Positions 22,622 to 32,535 of a stretch of DNA of 64,000 bases are shown piece by piece. Made by a program: the position numbers and the translations under genes. The notes beneath the pieces are model-generated. The model was not told the origin of the DNA. It made no database searches and worked only from the letters and a program-made list of their open reading frames with translations. Within the stretch, counting starts at the first letter, position 1; the number at the start of each line of letters is the position of its first letter. The DNA is from Romanomermis culicivorax (taxonomy: Eukaryota; Nematoda; Enoplea; Mermithida; Mermithidae), in the NCBI GenBank assembly GCA_963922205.1, contig CAWUHX010000137.1, positions 868,001 to 932,000 of the forward strand, written 5' to 3'.

Positions 22622-25600
22622 ATAGGTGGCGCGACAGCGTCAACCTATAATATACTTGGCCCCCAAATTTCATGTCCCCCCCCCCTTAGAGCCAAAACGG
22701 TGAGAGCTAGAACCTTCGGGTTTTTTGCATAATATCGGGCATAGGGGCAAACTATGGGGTGCCTTTCGTCATTTCGCCTCTATCTGCAAGTGGTGCTCGG
22801 TGGGGCCCCAAAAATAGGTAAAAAACGCACTTTTTAAGGCCCCCCAGTTCCACCATGCCCAGCAATCGGTGTGCCATATCCAACCTCCATACTTCGGCCT
22901 AAGCATCTTGGGGGTGTAATCTCAAATGCGAATTTTTCTTTTTTTGAAATATGGCCTCAATTCAATTATATGGTTGTCCAAAGTCCCGGAAAACGCCAAA
23001 TTTCCCAATTTTGTTATATAATACTATGGGTTCAAAAAAATAATTTTTTGTAGCATAATGCACTACTAATTTTTTAGCAGTTTCAAATAAACCTGTAGCC
23101 TTATTGAGATTTTTGGGCTGCAAGGGTTTTCGACCATTGGGAATTTGATGGATGCGGTCACTTTACACAAAAAATTATCCCGGGTGTAAACAAGCGTATT
23201 TCCGTGATTTTTCAGTGGAGGGAGTTTTCGACCGCGGGGAATTCAATAGACGTCCTCACTTTACACGAAAAATTATCCCGGGTGTAAACAAGCGTATTTC
23301 CGTGATTTTTCAGTGGAGGGAGTTTTCGACTGCGGGGAATTCAATAGACGTCCTCACTTTACACAAATAAATCATCCACGGTGTAAACAAGCGTACTGCC
23401 GTAATTTTTTTGTGGATGGGATTTTCGACCACGAGGAATTCAATGAATGTGATCACTTTACACCAAAAATTATCCAGTGTGTAAACAAACGTATTTTCGT
23501 GATTTTTTGCTGGAAGGGGTTTTCGACCACAGGGAATTTGATAAATGCGATCACTTTACACAAAAAGTTATCCCGGTTGTAAACAAACGTATTTTCGTGA
23601 TTTCCTGGTGGGCGGGGTTTTCGATCACAGAGAATTTGATGAATGCAATCATCTTACAAAAAAACTATCGCGGGTGTAAACAAGCGTCTTTTCGTAATTT
23701 TTATGGAAGGGGTTTTCGACTGCGGGGAATTCAATGGATGTGTCACTTTACACAAAAAAATTATAAGTATGTTTTCGTGAGTTGTATGTGGGAGGGGTTT
23801 TCGACCACTGGGAATTTAATGAAAGTGATCACTTTACACACTAATTCATATTGAGCGTAAACAAATGTATTTCTGCGATTTTCGAGGGAAGATGTTTCTG
23901 ACCATGGGAAATTTAATGGACGGAGTCAGTTTACACATGTAAACAAATGTATTTCTGCGATTTTTTTGGTTGAAGGATTCTAAACCATGAGGAATTCAAT
24001 AGATATGGTCACCTTTCAGTATCCTTACAACGTTTTTAAAGTAATATGCGGTTTACACATCCTTTACTTTTGCCGGAGGTGAGAATTCGTTGCTTGAAGT
24101 TTTTTTATTGCTTTTTTGAAGGGCAGATGACCAAATTTAAAACTTCAATGCGCTTCTATGAAGGTTTTCGTGCATGGTTGAGGTCCACTAAAAAGAGGTG
24201 AACTAGTTTATTAGAAAATGCCCCGATGGGGCAGAAAAAAGGAGAATATACTTGCTTCGACAGTTGCGATGGTAGAAAAAGAAGTGGACTAGATTTTTGA
24301 GAACTTGGGTCAAAGTTGGGAAAAATTCACTTCCTTTACATTGGATTTTCATTCTTTCTCAAAAAAATTGTCTATGTCTGTGAAAAAGTATATTCTGCAG
24401 CTGAGTGCATCAACACACCTTCCAACCAACCATGTGCATCTCTGAAATTTTTAGGAGGGTACAGGCGTGGACCTTGATGTTTTAGCATTTTGTGAGACAA
24501 AAAATTCAAAAAAAGGTTGACCAAAAAATTTTTTGCATAACAAATTTTCCAGTTCCAAAACCCTTGTGGAATTTTGTACCCCCATGTCCCCTTTCACACA
24601 TGTTTGCTTCCAACTGTGTTAAACATTTTTACTGAATTTGGTGTCAACAAAAGGAATCATGTGGGAAAGTGGCTTATAAAATCCCATTCAGCTTTTTTAG
24701 AAAAAGAGCTACAGCACAAAGTCTTCTAAGAACTAAATTGATTGTGCAAGATACGTTTCATTCACTCATTTTATATGAAATATCGCATAGAATTCACTCC
24801 GTAAGTTCTACCAATTGCAAGCTAGAAACAAATTTATTCTCTTCTATTTGACTATTGAACAAAATAGCATCATTCACAGTTTTTGAGAGCATCATTCACA
24901 GATTTAAACTAAAATTTGCAGAAAAAGCGCTTTTTGCGGGATTGCATATGGGAAGCAATTTCACCCATCTTTGTCGCTCCAATCTTGCTTTCAAAAAAGT
25001 CGTACTGTTGCCGTGGGAGTGCGAGTAGAGTCCGGGAATACCGGGTAGGTGATTTCGCGCACACTCCTGATATAGGCAGGCCTAAATCAGGTGCGTTTTT
25101 GTATGCTTTACTCTGTTCTCCCATTTGCAGATCGGTGCCCAATCACTGTAACCAAATTCCAGTTGTACTAAAGGGGTCTGAGCTCAAGCTCATGGTAATC
25201 TCGAAAAAAAGGCCACTCAGTTTGATCTCAAGTTCGGTATAATTTTAATGTCATCCGGTTCATAATGAGCTCAATGTCGAGATTATCCCCAGCTCGAGCT
25301 GTTGGGTTGCACCAAAATTTTCGGATAATTTTCTCATCTCTAAAGCAAATATAAAAATTTCTGCAATTCCCAAACCCGAACTTAAACCTCAGTTTTAGTT
25401 AATCCTGAAGTGAGTATGATTTGTGCATTGGAAGAAAATAATTTGGACATTGTGAATAGCTCAAACTCAAGATCATCAATTTAATCCCGATGTTGAAATT
25501 ATCTTCATGTTGGGTTAGTGCAACGAACCTCAGGTTCCTTTGTAGTTCTGAAAATGACTATAATATGCCTCCCTCACTATTTCTCAGCTAGTGTGAAAGG

Positions 25601-25937
25601 CAGGAGTTTTGAATTGATCGGGAGTTAGAATGCTATCGGTTTACCATTTCTTTACACTTGAAGTCAGGTGCATATAATTTTCATATAGGAAAAGTTTACT
25701 GTAGTTGATGCCAGTTGAAGGACAAAATGCACGTGCTGCAGAATATACTTTTTCACAGACATAGACAATTTTTTTTGAGAAAGAATGAAAATCCAATGTA
25801 AAGGAAGTGAATTTTTCCCAACTTTGACCCAAGTTCTCAAAAATCTAGTCCACTTCTTTTTCTACCATCGCAACTGTCGAAGCAAGTATATTCTCCTTTT
25901 TTCTGCCCCATCGGGGCATTTTCTAATAAACTAGTTA
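22622..25937 (+). repeat. Dispersed repeat R98, copy 3 (longest)
   Basis: Starts ATAGGTGGCGCGACAGCGTC with its own palindromic tip (ATAGGT...ACCTAT). It then has ATACTTGGCCCC, the 98-bp array (23155-24020), a first arm (24192-24410), the GAATTCACTCCG block (24790), GGGGTCTGAGCTCAAGC (25178), and a final arm (25733-25935) that is the near-perfect inverse of the first arm. No transposase is visible. ORFs inside the array encode repeated phrases only because the units are repeated. Confidence 0.75.
23155..24020 (+). repeat. 98-bp minisatellite, about 9 units
   Basis: The word CACTTTACAC or its variants begins units at about 23159, 23257, 23355, 23454, 23552, 23650, 23743, 23829 and 23926. Each unit has GTGTAAACAA followed by GTATTT and a GGGGTTTTCGACC word. 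The first units (23159-23355) are almost identical. The word GTAAACAA is present eight times. Confidence 0.9.
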
Positions 25938-26045
25938 CATCAATAGTTGAATGAAGGTTTGTTACAGGGTCATGATCTGACTGAAAGATAATATGAATGG
26001 GCATTTCTTGGATTACGCACTTTATTAAACAGACTTCTATTTCAG

Positions 26046-26362
26046 GTGCACCGAGCGCCTATATGAGATCACGCGGTGTTTGCAGCACGACGCCCGCACA
26101 AGCAATAGGTGCTCCAAGCGCCTTCATGGGATCGCCTGGAGTTGACACGACACCCGCGCAAGGGATTGGCGCTCCTAGCGCCTACATGAGATCACCAGTA
26201 GGACTCAGCGCCTACATGGGTTCACGCGGAATTGGCACGATTCCCGCACAAGGAATAGGCGGGGGTCACCAGTCGGACCCTGAGTTGTTACAACACCGAT
26301 AGGACAAGGAATGGGAGGCGCCAGCGCATTCGTGGATCAGTCGAAGACTACCGGACAATACA
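26046..26362 (+). pseudogene. Exon candidate 4, SAYMG/TTPAQGIG repeats, frameshifted
   Basis: Acceptor TATTTCAG ends at 26045. The exon completes the Gly codon begun at 22596. It encodes four units of about 20 residues (for example APSAFMGSPGVDTTPAQGIG). Near 26260 part of a unit is deleted, so the frame runs into a TAG at 26300. In the other frame the repeat resumes (SPVGP, then TGA at 26281-26283, then VVTTPIGQGMGGASAF) up to the donor at 26363. Both lesions lie within the repeat, which marks this exon as decayed. Confidence 0.75.
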
Positions 26363-26595
26363 GTAAGTTTGTGAATTTTTTATTGCAAAACAGTTCGCAA
26401 CCCTACAAATTTTGATGGATAGGTTTCCAATTTTCCATTTGAGCTTGAACTTTATGTTCATGTGATTCCACGGGGCTGTCTCCAACTGCTAAACTCGTTA
26501 TGCACGTATGTCCGTTTTACGAGGCAGTGAAGTCAAGCAATGAATGTAGAGAAAAATTAACATATTTGCAATAAACATAATTCTTGATAATGCAG

Positions 26596-26635
26596 CAATT
26601 CCGACGTTGTTTGGAGAGTTTGGATCGATTGCCAG
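26596..26635 (+). pseudogene. Exon candidate 5, small (40 nt)
   Basis: Acceptor AATGCAG ends at 26595 and the donor GTGTGT starts at 26636. In phase with exon 4 it encodes IPTLFGEFGSIA. Supported by phase agreement and position only. Confidence 0.4.
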
Positions 26636-26639
26636 GTGT

Positions 26640-27823
26640 GTCGTTTTCTTGCTCATTGTAACAAAAAGCCAAAAGATGATTAGAAATATTCAATGACGAA
26701 TTAGATCAGCTCAAGTTTTCAAATTCTTCGAAATTATTAATCGGATCAACAGTTTGAAAGCTATAGGAAAATGAGAATAGCTATGCTGAACAGCTGTGCT
26801 GGAGATAACAGAAGCCCTTGCTGGCGGAGAATCAAATTTGATTTCGTTGCCTGATTTTTGTATTTCAGTTACCTGTTTTCAGCTCGCAATTGTGTTGATT
26901 TTTTTCGATTTTCTCGAAATAGTCGATTTCTAGGTCGCGTTTTTGATTATCCAGCTGGAAGGGTTCTGCATGGCCTGTGGTCTCAGGCCCGTAAAAGCTC
27001 ATAGCACTACTCCCATCAATAGTGGCTACCCGTCCAATGTAGTTGTTGTGCATGAAAGTGTTATAATTTCAGCTCGAGTACAAAATTTTGTGCATCTTTT
27101 GGAAAAATATGACTCTTTTTCTTCAAGAAAATTGAGTTTCTATGTTAATCATAGTGTCTTGAACTGGTGTGTAGTATAAGCGGTCTACAGAGTCCTCAAA
27201 TTCGAGCCGACTCCATTCTCAGAAACCTACCTCTTATATGTTTTCCAGATATTTAAAAAAAGTGCAGACACAAAGTTTCGTGGGGATGAGTCATCATTTA
27301 TTTTGTCTGCTTCTGTTCATAAGCAACCAAAAGTCGATTTAAAAAAAAACGCCAAGTAAAAATACATTGGTGGTATGCAGCTTGCTAAACTTTTAAAATC
27401 AATTTTAAGCTATACATTCTTGTCTCACGGGTCATCATCAGTATTGCTCTACTTTACTGTGCAAAAAAACGAAAAGCAAAACAAAAAAATGAGTGACAAT
27501 AAAAAAATGTACAAAATCGACCTCAATCTAGGATAGTAGCTTGAATTTAATCGATTCAGTGAACTGTGGAAATTCTTTTTGTGCCAAAACACAGACATCA
27601 TAAATCTACAATTACTATCCAGTTTTGGATTTATGCCAATCTTACGGATCTTCAGAATTCTTCCTTCGCCAATCCAAGCCAGTCCTCTCGGAGGAATATA
27701 AATTATTCATACAATATGATCAAGTTTCGGTTAAAAAATCTTATCAATATTTTTGATTCATCACAAGCCTGTCAGTTATAACGTTGTAGATTCAACTCGT
27801 AAATTAGATGGGGTTTTTACATA
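26640..27823. other. Intronic DNA, no clear gene
   Basis: A plus-strand CAG at 26950-26960 opens a short stretch that hits a stop. The minus strand at 27053-26950 has a protein-like phrase (VATIDGSSAMSFYGPETTGH) that I could not assign. The rest is AT-rich. Confidence 0.25.
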
Positions 27824-27831
27824 AGCCTGAA

Positions 27832-27995
27832 CAGGGCCGTGCGCAGGATTTTTTCATGGGGGGGGGGGGGGGGCGGACTAGATTTTTTCACTGAATATCC
27901 CCAGAAAATGTTGATCTTACGCGGATATACTGCGCGCATACTGCCTCAATGGGGAGGGGGGCGGCCGCCCCCCGCCCCCCTTGTGCACGGCCCTG
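27832..27995. mobile_element. hAT-type MITE with perfect 8-bp target duplication
   Basis: Ends CAGGGCCGTGCGCAGG and GTGCACGGCCCTG are inverted. AGCCTGAA flanks both sides (27824-27831 and 27996-28003), an 8-bp target-site duplication as made by hAT transposases. The 164-bp body is G-rich on the left and C-rich on the right, giving long GGGG/CCCC runs. It sits in an intron of the decayed gene. Confidence 0.9.
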
Positions 27996-28004
27996 AGCCT
28001 GAAT

Positions 28005-28064
28005 GATTTACCGAACTTCGGGTCTTGATTCAGGCTGAATCAAGACATATAGTTCGGTAAATCG
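28005..28064. repeat. Perfect-stem hairpin
   Basis: GATTTACCGAACT and GTCTTGATTCAG are followed by their inverses (CTGAATCAAGAC and AGTTCGGTAAATC) with a short internal loop. It lies directly next to the hAT MITE. Confidence 0.7.
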
Positions 28065-28097
28065 CTTAATTAAAGGTCTGATCTACTCAACCTTCAG

Positions 28098-28566
28098 GAG
28101 TTACTGCCTTTCTTTACGACGCAGACTTCTGCTGGCAAAAAATCAACTCCTCCATTTTTAAGCTGAAAGGATATCCTTGGTCGGGTCTCGGCTCCGAAAC
28201 CATAGTCGCCCGCTGACTCGTGGCCACGATCTTGGAAAAAGTGGCTTCCGTCGGATGGCCCATGCTGACGTCCTTGGAAATTTCAAGGAAAGCAAACGAT
28301 AAGGGCGTTTTTATTCTTAGATCGACCGGCAGTCTTTCGCTTCCATCAACTCCATCTCCGCCGTATTTTTGTATAAGTCTTAACGAAACGGATAAACTAC
28401 GATTGGTCAACGCGCACAAGCAAGTCGTAGGCCTGTTGAGGTATGCAGTGGGCACGAATTGGAGTCCGAGTATATGCAAGTCGCAGGAGTATTTCGGGAG
28501 TTACGAGATGAAATTGAACGGTTATCCGTGGGACGGCATGACAACGCAGGAAAGTTCGGTTGCCAA
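28098..28566 (+). pseudogene. Exon 6: unknown domain, first copy and start of second
   Basis: Acceptor CAACCTTCAG ends at 28097 and the donor GTAAGT starts at 28567. Domain copy 1 has FKLKGYPWSG (28157-28186), then, after a TGA at 28214-28216, LVATILEKVASVGWPMLTS and SRKANDKGVFI. Copy 2 begins with FCISLNETDKLRLVN, TNWSPSICKSQEYFGS and MKLNGYPWDG (28508-28537). The TGA stands where the second copy reads Ser in AKSLVC and where an Arg codon CGA is the simplest ancestor. The frame is otherwise uninterrupted. I do not recognise the family. The DKLRL...GYPW...GW layout looks like a conserved uncharacterised animal domain. Confidence 0.7.
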
Positions 28567-29137
28567 GTAAGTACTGACATGTGCTATGGAGTGTGGAGGC
28601 TTCATGGTTTTGAAAAAATGGATCCCTGCTGACGTACAGACACACGTGTTATTGATTTGGGGGATTAAGACTCTAGGATACTTGTTGACTCGATGCGGAG
28701 TTTTGGCTGATCCCAGCCCACTCGCTATAGATTTTTGTGTTCATCAGCTCTTAGCAAAAGCTTTCAATTTTCACAAAACGTATGGTATTTTCAAGTTCCG
28801 ATCAAAAAATTATTGACAATTAAAGGCTTGGAATTCCATCACAAAGCTATCTACATAGATTAGAAGCTCGTGCTTTACTTATGAAACCTATCAAAAATGT
28901 GCATGATTTTCAGGGTAAAGTATACAAAAATTATTGCAACCTCAGACTTCAACATAGGTCGCAAAATTACAGTGCACGAATATGTGTTGAGAAGGCGATG
29001 CTCAGATTCAGGTAGATATTTCGCCTGACAGTTCATCAGGCTATAGACTAGTCAACAAATTTCTGCTAATCGCTATTTTCTTGAATATCAAATAGTTTGG
29101 CAGGTAAAATTTCTGAAATTCTCAAATATTGAGTATA

Positions 29138-29906
29138 CAGGGTGAGCCAAGAAAAAAAGGCGACCAGTACTGACTTCCATAGCTTTCAAATGACTGAAGC
29201 TTTTTCAATGCGGTTTCCCGAGGTCGATAGGTAAAACATCTGGCATAAAAACTGCAGACTTTCAGCAAGATTGCTCCAATTCCAATACTGACTGACTAGA
29301 ATCAAAAAAACTAAACGTCGGTTTTTTTGCAAATAAATTTGGAAAAATTGACAAAATCAACATGTTTCACAACAGAAAAGTACAATAGGTCCAATCATGA
29401 GAACCATATAACAGCTGTGAACTGCAATAGAACCGTTTTTGTGTGTCGTACTTTCTGTTTCACCAATAATTTTAATCGTTTTTCGATCTGGTCAATGACA
29501 GAATCGATTTTATTTTGACTTTGCTTTTTTTCCAATTTCAAACCGAAAGTTCTTGATTTTGGTAAAATTTTGCCCCATATTCGAATAGGAAGTTACTGAC
29601 TTTAAAGTACGTGTAACTTACAAATTTCGGTGACTTTTAAAATATTATTGGGTGTACAAAGCTTTACAAAATTATTCTCACAATAGGACAACTTTTACCT
29701 TGATTTCACAATTTTTACTTTCTGGAAAATAACCACTTTTACTAAATTTTTGTTTGTACAGTAACCATAAACGCTAGGAGCATAAAATTTGGTCTTGATA
29801 GCAAAGATAAGCAGGGCATTCTAATTTAGCAATCCGCATTAAAACAGCTTCATCCGTTCAAAAGTTATGGAAGTCAGCACTGGTCGCCTTTTTTTGGCTC
29901 ACTCTG
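29138..29906. mobile_element. Mariner-like non-autonomous element, about 770 bp
   Basis: Left end CAGGGTGAGCCAAG then AAAAAAAGGCGACCAGTACTG. Right end CAGCACTGGTCGCC then TTTTTTTGGCTCACTCTG. The inverted ends extend about 50 bp (to ACTTCCATA on both sides). A TA precedes the left end and CATA follows the right. No transposase ORF. Lies in the intron between exons 6 and 7. Confidence 0.85.
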
Positions 29907-30486
29907 CATATCTATGCGTGAAATGCGTAAAAAGTTGTCTTGAAAGTACTAACCTAGAACTTTTGGCGGTTGACTATTCTAGACGCTTCAGTAATAAGTT
30001 CAATGATCGAAAAATTCGGTAGCACGTCATTAGGCTTTAATAGTCCATTAGCTCAAGTTTGTAGCTTATGTAAAAAGGTGACTGGCAGAAAGTCTAAATT
30101 CCAGCATGATTTCATAGTAGGAACAGTCCTCGTTAATATGAACTTTGACACAACTACTTTTTCAGATACTGAATTTCGAGTTTTTTGTAAAAAGCTTTTA
30201 GATATAAAAATGATAAGGATTGGTATTGCCGTTTAAGTTTTTTAGATAGAGCTTTTAGAGCATGACTTTTTACTCAGGAATTGCTAGTGTGTCTCATAAA
30301 CTTCTGGTCCTGCGTGACGAGTTAATCGAGAAATGACAAAAAAGTGAAAACTTAGAGGCGTTTCGAAAAAAACGGATTGGTTATTTTATCCCATTGCTAT
30401 ATTCCACGTTTTAAATGAAATTTTATATATATAATTATGGATGATGATATAAGTGTGTTAAATATTACTTTGCATTTTATCCAAAG

Positions 30487-30758
30487 GTCTCTCGTATGTA
30501 TTATTCTATCGAAACTGAAAGAAAACGGGTTTTCCGTAATGTGTTCGGCCGATGTTTCGGCCAGATATGAATCCAGACAATGCGGGTACGGTTACCCTGT
30601 GGACGTTCATATGTAGCTGGTTCGTGGTCCGCAGTGGCGCGCGTTCCTCGGGGGATTCCGCAAGACATCAATGGACGGGCTGGTTCAACCAGTACTACGC
30701 ATTCAACTTTCGAGCACCAAAACGATCCGCCGCCTTCTTCTTGAAACTAATTTTATGA
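30487..30758 (+). pseudogene. Exon 7 (last): rest of second domain copy, frameshifted
   Basis: Acceptor ATCCAAAG ends at 30486. Spliced to exon 6 the codon is AAG, and the frame reads SLVCIILSKLKENGFSVM then CSADVSARYESR and YGYPVDVH, aligning with LVATILEKV...GWPML of copy 1. At 30611-30616 this frame meets ATGTAG. A shift into the next frame gives SWFVVRSGARSSGDS and continues to a TGA at 30756-30758, 70 bases before a poly(A) signal. So the last 47 or so codons are out of frame with the rest. Confidence 0.65.
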
Positions 30759-30830
30759 GAAATTTACCGCTTTTCCTTGTATTCTCTCCTTTATAACTAT
30801 GCTGCCTATGCTTTATGTGGGAGAAATGTT

Positions 30831-30836
30831 AATAAA
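30831..30836 (+). terminator. Poly(A) signal of the decayed gene
   Basis: AATAAA 73 bases after the final TGA of exon 7. Confidence 0.6.
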
Positions 30837-30909
30837 CCTTGACGTCAGCAAGAATACGGCTGAAAACAGGGTGTGCTGATTCTTTTTGACTTCAGCTTTC
30901 TGATATTAA

Positions 30910-32018
30910 GACACGATTTCTGAGAGGTTCTACTTTCCCTATGATGAGTTGAAAATTAATCATACCTCAAAATCAGATATTTTGGGTAGTTTTGTGCGCT
31001 GATTTTCATGGTACCATTCGTTTTGCTTGTAAACAAAAATTCGCATCGCTACAGTATGTCAAAGTTTGAAAATTGATGATTTTTTTGCATTTTTCAGTGG
31101 TCTTGCTAGCCAAGCAATATTTCGAGATCGGATTGATCTTATTTGATGAATCAATATTCATTTTGTAGAGGAGAGAATAAGTTCTCTTTTGATGTATTAT
31201 TTACAGTAAATAATTGCATATTACACTTTTTCATAAAGTTTAAAGTGTCAAAATTGAAAAAATTTCGTTTACGGGCATTCCCGAGCACCTTCCCGTCGGA
31301 AGCCGCAGAATTTTATTTTCCTATATTGTAGCCCATCCATTTTCACAGCTTTCGTTAAATTTTCATCAAAATTTTTGTACCGTTTTCGGAGTTGCACTGC
31401 TCTGAAGAAGGCATACTCATGAAAATTTCGTAGAAATCTTTGTATTTGCCAGGTGGCCCTTGTCTACCCCTTGTGATATATTTATTACCTATACCGTAGA
31501 ATTATCAAACAACTAACAGACTATAGTTTGATGTATTAATCGTTTCACAAGCAAACATTTTACACTCTGCAAGAAAGTTTGAACAGTCAAAAATTAGAAG
31601 CAAAAATGAAGTAAAATCTTGCTTAGAGGCACTCTGGAGCACCTTCACCTAACATGCTGCAGAATTTTATCTTTTTATTCTTTTATTCATACATTCCTAC
31701 AGTAGCTGTGAAAGCAGCATCACGATTTGAATACCCCTTGAGAAGCTACAGAGATCCATAGAAAGCAAAACCCTGAAAATTGCTCAAAAATCACTTATTT
31801 TTTTCGTTTTTTTTGCATTTAGCTTTTTGCACTTGTTAATGAAGTCAGTTCAGTATCTTGATACTAGAACCAGTTAATAAGAAGCATAGGGAGAAAGTGT
31901 GCTGAAAGTGACGTCAAAAGTTATATTCTGCTGGACCAGTTTTTTACTTTTCTGTTTATAAACTATAAACAACCTATCATAAGCAAAAAATTGGACCAAT
32001 GAAAAATATTTTGTCTCA
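30910..32018 (+). repeat. Left terminal inverted repeat
   Basis: Matches the reverse complement of 35384-36501 nearly throughout, for example CAGTGGTCTTGCTAGCCAAG (31096) against GCCTAGCAAGACCACTG (36288), and TTTATAAACTATAAACAACC (31960) against its inverse at 35430. By eye, a few percent mismatches. Confidence 0.88.
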
Positions 32019-32535
32019 AAATTTACTAGCTGGATTGGCCAAAAGTTGAATGAGCTTTTACTCTTTTAACCTAAGGATCTCAGCTTCCATAGGAATCATA
32101 TTTTGTTTAACTGTGATGGATCAATAGATATGGATGGTTGCACTAGGAGGATGGAAAAGATTTTGGAAATCTTCAGATATTTCTACAAAAACTGCATTAT
32201 CTACTTTCATAAATAATCATAGTATGCTCGACCAAGCATCACATAAATAGTATATATAATAAATAAAACCTTGAATTGATAGTATTTTTTGAAATGCTGA
32301 TTAATTATAAGCATGGCGCAAGCATAAGCATTTTGACACACATAGGCATCATAAAAATGTTCCAGATTTATATGTCATTACTATAGATCATGTGATCCTG
32401 TACTATAGAATATGTGATCCATGCCACTTATTGACAGAGAAAACCGTGAGCCATTATTCTGAGATTATCAACTACTTCCCCTAAGACCAACAGTTTTAAG
32501 GAAAACCTGTTGATATTTCTTGCCAATGTGTGATT

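Larger units (their letters stand above)
14022..30836 (+). pseudogene. Large multi-exon gene, decayed: repeat-rich half plus duplicated GYPW domain
   Basis: Seven exon-like blocks on the plus strand are joined by splice sites whose phases agree at four tested junctions: 18561/22485 (phase 0), 22596/26046 (phase 1), 26362/26596 (phase 1) and 28566/30487 (phase 2). The first five blocks encode a Cys-containing start and then a Pro/Gly/Ala-rich tract with repeats of the type APSAYMGSPG. The last two encode two tandem copies of an unknown domain. A poly(A) signal follows at 30831. Lesions: a frameshift near 26260, TGA at 26281-26283, TGA at 28214-28216 and a frameshift at about 30611-30615. The introns (up to about 4 kb) are full of transposons. 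At least one exon between 14.3 and 18.3 kb and one between 26.7 and 28.1 kb must be missing, because phases do not match there. I do not recognise the family. That the two halves are one gene is inference. Confidence 0.6.

Noticed and set aside
23152..23854. Three ORFs with repeated phrases ([10 protein letters not shown] type) as a repeat protein
   Set aside because: The phrases come from the 98-bp minisatellite read in different frames. The unit length (98) is not a multiple of three, so no stable protein repeat exists.
23155..24020. Regular repeats resembling a CRISPR array
   Set aside because: The whole 98-bp unit is conserved, with no unique spacers, and the array lies inside a dispersed eukaryotic repeat.
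28214..28216. TGA read as selenocysteine or a reassigned codon
   Set aside because: TGA also ends genes here, other lesions (frameshifts) occur in the same gene, and the intact 1650-residue ORF has no TGA. Decay is simpler.
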